In this document: positions 50,801 through 55,000 of the stretch, piece after piece
Layout: each line of letters opens with the position of its first letter
Position numbering within the stretch: position 1 is the stretch's first letter
Source of the DNA: Symbiodinium natans
Lineage: Eukaryota; Sar; Dinophyceae; Suessiales; Symbiodiniaceae
Assembly: GCA_905221605.1 (NCBI GenBank)
Contig: CAJNDS010001280.1
Span: forward strand, 634,752 to 689,751
DNA: 55,000 bases
Direction: 5' to 3'
Notes under the pieces: model-generated
Told to the model about the DNA's origin: nothing
Seen by the model: the letters and a program-made list of their open reading frames with translations, nothing else
Database searches by the model: none
Program-made: the position numbers and the translations under genes

Positions 50801-53800
50801 CCATCTTTTGGAGGCCCCAGCCCCATAGTTTTGGAAAAGATGGTTTTTTTTGGTTTTTTTTGTTTTTTTTGGTTTTTTTGGTTTTTTTGGTTTTTTTGGT
50901 TTTCTCGAGAAAAAGATGGTTAAGTTTTAGGGGTTTAAGCCTCATGCACTACAGGGTTATAAGGTTCTAATCCTATAGGTATTGCCTTAACCTTTAACCC
51001 TAAACCTTTAACTTTAAACCCTGCAGGGTTAACCCCGTGAGAAATTTAGAGATAGACCCCGAAAAGACCCTAAACCTTCTTACAGGGTGTAATGGTTTAA
51101 AAACCGATAGGACATGTATACCTTCAGCGCCTGTAGGGTTCAAGCCTTTGAACGTGCTAGACCCCTATAGGGTGCTAAGGTTCTGACCCTAAAGGGTTTA
51201 GGATTAAGGCTTAAATGCCCTCTAGGTTTAAATGCCTAAGTCTTAAACCCCAAACCTTTAAACCTTCATCCTATGGGGTTTGAAGGTCAAGGGTTTAGGC
51301 TTGATTGCCGAGGGCTTTAGGGTCCTGACCCTAGAGGGTTTAGGGTTAAGGAATAGATGCGTAAACCTTAAACCCTTAAGGTTTAAACTCTATGGGCTTA
51401 GGGGGCTTAGGTTTTTTTAAACCCTAAGCCTTTAAACCTTCACACTACAGAGTTTAGAGGTGTTAAGGGTGACAAATTGATTACATACTTAGCTTTAAAT
51501 GCCTGAATCTTAAACCCCAAACCTTTAAACCTTAACCCTATAGGGTTTAAAGGTTAAGGGCTTAGTGTTAATCGCTGTCTTAGGTTTAAATGTCTGAATC
51601 TTAAACCCTAAAACTTTAAACCTTCACCCTATAGGGTTTAAAGGTTAAGGGTTTAGGTTGAATCGTCAGCTTGGATTTAAATGTCTAAGTAAAGAATCCT
51701 AAACCTTTAAATCTCATCCCTATGGGGTTTAAGGTTAAGGGTTCAATATGAACTGCCGGCATAGGTCTAAATACCTAAACCTTAAACTTAAACCCTAAAC
51801 CTTTAAATATCTTAACCCTATAGGGTTTAAAGGTTAGAGGCTTAGCGTAAATTGCCGGAATAGGTTTAAATGCCTAAATCTTAAGCCCGAAACCTTTAAA
51901 CCTTAGCCCAACAGGGTTTAAAGGTTAAGGGTTTAAAATTAGTTGCAGGCTTAATTAGGTTTAAATGCCTACATCTTATATCCTAAACCTTTAAAAATCT
52001 TAACCCTATAGGGTTTAAAGGTTAAGGGCTTGGCTACAGGTTTAAATGGCTAAATATTAAACCCTAAGCCTCTAAACTTTAACCCTACAGGGTTTAAAGG
52101 TTAAGGGTTTAAAATTAGTTGCAGGCTTAGGTTTAAATGCCTACATCTTAAACCCTAAACCTGTAAAAATCTCAACCCGATAGAATTTAAAGGTTAAGGG
52201 CTTAGCTTTAATTACCGGCATAGGTTCAAATGCCTAAATCTTAAACCCTTAACCTTTAAACCTTAACCCTACAGGGTTTAAAGGTTAAGTTTTTTTTTTG
52301 CAGGCTTAGGTTTAAATGCCTAGATCTTAAATTATAAACAAAAGCCAACAGAAAGAAAAACCCTCCGTGCGTGTGTGAGAGGGTGAATTAAGGAATACAG
52401 TCAAAAATCCGGTCACCGGAAAATCACCAGACAGCATAGGTTTTATCGGTATTTGCGGTACTTTTGCAAAGATCAAGGCCCGCGGTGGGTCCATTGGGGG
52501 GGGGTGACCATATATATATGTAGGTAGAGAGGGTTTAGGCTTTAGGGTTTAGGGTTTAGGGTGTATATAGGGTTCAGGGTTTGAGCCTTGGCAAGTTTTC
52601 AAGTATTCGGCTGTCCAAATTTGGCTCTCAATGCCATTTATCCGTTGCGGTGTGTGCGGTCTATAGGGCCCCAGCGGACCCGCAATGAAGGGTTTAGGGT
52701 TCAGGGCGGGTTTCGGGTCCAGGGTCAAATCCCATAGGCCCCTAGACCTTAAACCCGTTAGGGTTTAGGGTTTAGGGTTTAGGGTTTAGGGTTTAGGGTT
52801 TAGGGTTTAGGGTTTAGGGTTTAGGGATTGCATGAACCCTTAAAGACCCCGAACCCTTACCCCCTACATGTCTCAAAGTCCCTTCCAGCTTCCTAATGCT
52901 TAAGAACCCGCCAAAGAGTACAACCATTTTGCTCATGCGGGTAAGATTGGGATGATTATCTTTTATTCTTTTGAAATTTTGGGGTTGTTAAACCCCTAAA
53001 CCCCAAACCCCAAACCCCAAACCCTAAACCCTAAACCCTAAGCTTCCGTTGAGGGCCAAGACGCACCGGTTGCGCTCAGGTTTTGCCACTTTCCGCATGA
53101 AGACTTTGCGAAGCCGGACAAGAAGCAACGGGACATTTTGAGCAGAATGGATGATAAGGACCCAGTTTCCGCAACCCTAAGCCCTAACCCTGGACCCTAA
53201 ACCCTGAACCCTAAACCCCAAACCCTAAACCTTAAACCCTAAACCCTAAACCCTACACCCCAAACCCTAAACCTTAAACCCTAAACCCTAAACCCTAAAC
53301 CCTAAACCCTAAACCCTAAACCCTAAACCCTAAACCCTAAACCCTAAACCCTAAACCCTAAACCCTAAACCCTAAACCCTAAACCCTAAACCCTAAACCC
53401 TAACCCTTCGCTCCAACCAGGTTTAAAGCTCAGGGTTTAGGGGTTTTGATGCCATCCCGGACTACCTCAGTTATAGTGACTGCACCCACTCACTGGAAAG
53501 GCTACAAAGGTTGCAGGTGAACTGGTGTTTAGGGTTGTAGGTAAACCCTAAACCCTAAACCCTAAACCCTAAACCCTAAACCCTAAACCCTAAACCCTAA
53601 ACCCTAAACCCTAAACCCTAAACCCTAAACTAGGGGTTAAGGCGATATACAGCTCAAGTCCTCGGGCTTCGGGGTTGAGATGGTCGAAAAGACAGCCACG
53701 ATGTGCGCAAATACCAACTTTGCAAGCCCTAAGTTGTTGGCAATAAAGTAGTTTAGTGTGTAGGGTCTGTGTTAACCAGTGCCATGCAGGCAAAAACTGC

Positions 53801-54535
53801 CCCAAAATCTGAACCTAAACGCCTAGATCCTAAGCCCTAAGCCCTGAACCCAAAGCCCAAAGCCAAGCCGGACAAACCAAGTCCTCCAAAGCCCTAAACC
53901 CCCCAACAACCCCAAAGCAAGCCCTTAACCCTAAACTCTAAACCCTTAAACCCTAAACCCCGAAACCCTAAACCCTAAACCCTAAACATAAACCTCTCCG
54001 GTGGGCCGGTAAGCCCAAGCAGGTAGAATGCCTTCAACCTCAATCAGCAAAACGGGCTTGGGGTTTAGGGTTTAGGGTTTGGGGTTTGGGGTTTAGGCTT
54101 TGGGGTTTGGGGTTTGGGGTTTGGGGTTTAGGTTTGAGGGAGCTTCGAGCTAGACCTCCTAAATCTGAAGCCCCAAAGCCCGCACCGTAAACCCCAAACC
54201 CGAAAATTTGCGTAACTCGAAACCTTAAACAATCACAAGCCCCCGTGGGCCCTGTAAATGTAGGGGAAGTTGCATGCTCCATGAGTATGGTCCCGCCCAA
54301 ATAAGTGCCCATATATGAAGGGCCCTTGTAGGTTCCCTGCCCCCCTAAACCCTAAACCCTAAACCCTAAACCCAAAACCCTAAACCCTAAACCCCAAACC
54401 CTAAACCCTAAACCCTAAACCCTAAACCCTAAACAGCAGGAGCGGCTTGCCACATTTCTGCCGATGATCAGGCAGAGGGCCCTGAGTGTGGGCGTTTTTC
54501 ACGAGGCGAACAAGGTCATCCAGCGCCTTGTCCGG
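47739..54535 (+). CDS. CCCH zinc-finger protein gene, copy 2 (partial, four exons)
   Basis: Exons 47739-47801, 47913-48005, 53080-53158 and 54440-54535. Spliced: LPELLPWLSLG, SDGSFGHPQLCSRPCVYFAK, a C-x8-C-x5-C-x3-H finger rebuilt across a junction (TGC CA|G TTT TGC CAC), FPHEDFAKPDKKQRDIL, then ERLATFLPMIRQRALSVG and NKVIQRLVR. It is a paralogue of the gene 17 kb upstream on the same strand. Substitutions are frequent but the frame, exon lengths, phases and finger residues are kept, which suggests selection on both. The intron between the second and third exons is 5,074 bp here against 460 bp in copy 1, filled by a composite palindromic element. The last exon ends in a donor, so the gene continues past the window. 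RNA binding is inferred from the finger. Confidence 0.75.
47913..48005 (+). CDS. CCCH copy 2, exon A (zinc-finger first three Cys)
   Basis: Acceptor CCCTAAG|G is the last unit of a CCCTAAA array; 93 nt to a GT donor (TGCCA|GTGCTC) where copy 1 has GC. Reads SDGSFGHPQLCSRPC, then VYFAKGAPCPAGSGCQ. TTTAGGG repeats begin within 20 bases after the donor. Confidence 0.75.
48419..48970. mobile_element. Decayed relative of the 33-kb fold-back element
   Basis: Starts TTCAGCATCTCTGATCCAAGC after a TTTAGGG array, like 33041, and shares CCCCACCCACCC and TTTTTTAGTACTGAAATCGACG with it. Contains two copies of a 115-bp unit ending in that motif (48715-48840, 48845-48965) and AAAAAGCCCC repeats. Sits in the CCCH copy 2 intron. 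Confidence 0.65.
49010..49222 (+). repeat. GGGGCCCCGGGACAACCCGTCC minisatellite
   Basis: Units of about 24 bp (CGGGACAACC.TCCCGGGG.GGCCC), seven or so copies, self-complementary in part. Explains the long Pro/Gly frames on both strands. Confidence 0.85.
49229..49410 (+). repeat. Array of TTTAGGA then TTTGGGA heptamers
   Basis: About nine ATTTAGG units, then about sixteen ATTTGGG units, then two ATTTAGG. Three clean blocks of single-base variants of the telomere heptamer. Confidence 0.9.
49629..50925. repeat. Cluster of about two dozen palindromes centred on CTCGAG
   Basis: Core ACCATCTTTTT-CTCGAG-AAAAAGATGGT, a perfect 28-bp palindrome, is repeated about every 52 bp with spacers such as TTACCAGGACAAGACCTCCA; half-palindromes are fused to (GGTTTTTTT)n. 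Three longer units (about 49640-50065, 50070-50490, 50500-50815) each end in CTTGAAGGCCCCAGCCCCATAG or a near variant; the left edge of the cluster begins with this text inverted. Frames of 90-230 codons on both strands (SFSREKDGF, FSRKRW) are palindrome translations and mirror each other, so they are not genes. Confidence 0.9.
50935..52330. repeat. Tandem repeat of about 110-130 bp with TTTAAAGGTTAAGGG cores
   Basis: Ten or more diverged units: AGGTTTAAATGCCTAAATCTTA, AACCCTAAACCTTTAAACCTT, AACCCTATAGGGTTTAAAGG, TTAAGGGCTTAG. The part CCTTTAAACC..AACCCTATAGGGTT..GGTTTAAAGG is itself palindromic. Homogeneity increases from left to right, then declines. Confidence 0.85.
53080..53158 (+). CDS. 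CCCH copy 2, exon B (FCHFPHEDFAKPDKKQRDI)
   Basis: Acceptor GCGCTCAG|G, 79 nt, GA donor (GATAAG|GACCCA), the same donor class as copy 1. Reads FCHFPHEDFAKPDKKQRDIL then SRMDDK. Differs from most exons in having CCCTAAA, not TTTAGGG, downstream. Confidence 0.75.
53160..53404 (-). repeat. Interstitial telomere array, CCCTAAA
   Basis: About 34 units, some CCCCAAA/CCTTAAA variants in the left half, perfect in the right half. Confidence 0.95.
53543..53628 (-). repeat. Interstitial telomere array, CCCTAAA
   Basis: Twelve perfect units. Confidence 0.95.
54345..54433 (-). repeat. Interstitial telomere array, CCCTAAA
   Basis: Twelve to thirteen units with two variants, ending seven bases before CCCH exon C of copy 2. 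Confidence 0.95.
54440..54535 (+). CDS. CCCH copy 2, exon C (ERLATFLPMIRQRALSVG)
   Basis: Acceptor AACAGCAG|GAG; 96 nt reading ERLATFLPMIRQRALSVGVF then HEANKVIQRLVR, phase 0 to 0. The donor (GTCCGG|GTTTAG) is made by the adjoining telomere-type repeat. Confidence 0.7.
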
Positions 54536-54825
54536 GTTTAGGGGTTTGGGTTTAGGGGGTAGGGTTTAGGGTCGTTTAGGGTTTAGGTTTAGGGTTTAGA
54601 GTTCAGGGTTCTTTTGATCAAAATCTCGCAACAGCACTTGTCGGGTGGGGAACAACAGGCTTTGCACCCGCAGATTTTGTAAGCTCTCAGTGGAAAATGT
54701 TGCCGTTCTGAGGTTATTTCTTTGGCATGCGAACAAGACATATTATATGGAAACCGAGGCCCGAAATCAGAAGTTCACTGCGCGGATTGCTCGCGCGGAC
54801 TGCAAGACCAAAAACTCAAGAAGCC

Positions 54826-54854
54826 ACACACGCACACACGCACACACGCACACA

Positions 54855-54922
<68 letters not shown>

Positions 54923-54999
54923 CCCACGCACCCACGCACCCACGCACCCACGCACCCACGCACCCACGCACCCACGCACCCACGCACGCACGCACGCAA
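54826..54999 (+). repeat. CACG/CACC microsatellite reaching the window end
   Basis: CACACACG units, then pure CACG (about 20 copies), then CACGCACC, then CACG again. Alternating purine-pyrimidine sequence. The two 74-codon minus frames (RACVRACV) are its translation. Confidence 0.95.
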
Positions 55000-55000
55000 C

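Larger units (their letters stand above)
49446..52535. mobile_element. Composite 3.1-kb palindromic element in the CCCH copy 2 intron
   Basis: The left end (TATATATGACCATATATG, C tract, CAATGGACCCACCGCGG, then AGATCAAGGC) recurs inverted at 52463-52528 (GATCAAGG, CCGCGGTGGGTCCATTG, G tract, GACCATATATATATG). Between these ends lie the CTCGAG palindrome array (49629-50925) and a second tandem repeat (50935-52330). No enzyme gene is seen, so if mobile it would be non-autonomous. The GT-rich or A/T-rich ends resemble nothing I can name. Confidence 0.7.

Noticed and set aside
49655-50970. Some fifteen ORFs of 70-230 codons with FSREKDGF repeats
   Set aside because: They appear on both strands with mirrored peptides because the DNA is palindromic; no domain and no splice or start signals.
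54767-54999. Arg/Ala/Cys/Val repeat ORFs
   Set aside because: CACG microsatellite translation.

Overview
The window looks like nuclear DNA of a dinoflagellate; no species can be named. The signs are plant/alveolate-type telomere repeats (TTTAGGG, or CCCTAAA on the other strand) scattered through the whole interior as dozens of short arrays in both orientations, very low coding density, and tiny exons with AG|G acceptors and many GC or GA donors, a splice habit known from dinoflagellates. There are no bacterial-style genes, rRNA, tRNA or CRISPR. Almost all long open frames are telomere repeat read in frame (NPKP, GLGF) or palindromic repeat, not genes.

Reading the non-repeat islands by hand on the plus strand gives two recognisable gene types. 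From about 4.4 to 25.5 kb (a possible first exon is at 1.48 kb) lie at least fifteen short exons whose joined reading gives, in order, the Q-like region and motifs I, Ia, Ib, II, III and IV of a DEAD-box RNA helicase closest to DDX51/Dbp6 of ribosome biogenesis. At 30.7-32.9 kb and again at 47.7-54.5 kb are two paralogous genes for a CCCH zinc-finger protein. Each has three matching exons with the same phases. The first two exons are the same length in both copies (93 and 79 nt), and splicing rebuilds the finger exactly. The first intron is 460 bp in one copy and 5,074 bp in the other.

Between them lie further exon-like islands of unknown proteins (36.7, 37.9, 39.05, 40.0, 44.85 and 47.27 kb), one apparent gene end followed 66 bp later by a new start (39.17/39.24 kb), and a locally duplicated stretch at 39.4-43.8 kb.

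The main unexplained pattern is polarity. Exons mostly sit in islands with CCCTAAA arrays upstream and TTTAGGG arrays downstream. Introns therefore open with TTTAGGG and close with CCCTAAA, giving them inverted telomere-repeat ends. Several donors (GTTTAG) are the telomere repeat itself, and one apparent intron of 88 bp is made only of telomere-like sequence. The intron interiors carry short palindromic MITE-like families, some split by a telomere array, a 2.4-kb fold-back element, and a composite element with about two dozen copies of a palindrome centred on CTCGAG. All gene models are hand-spliced inference without transcript evidence.
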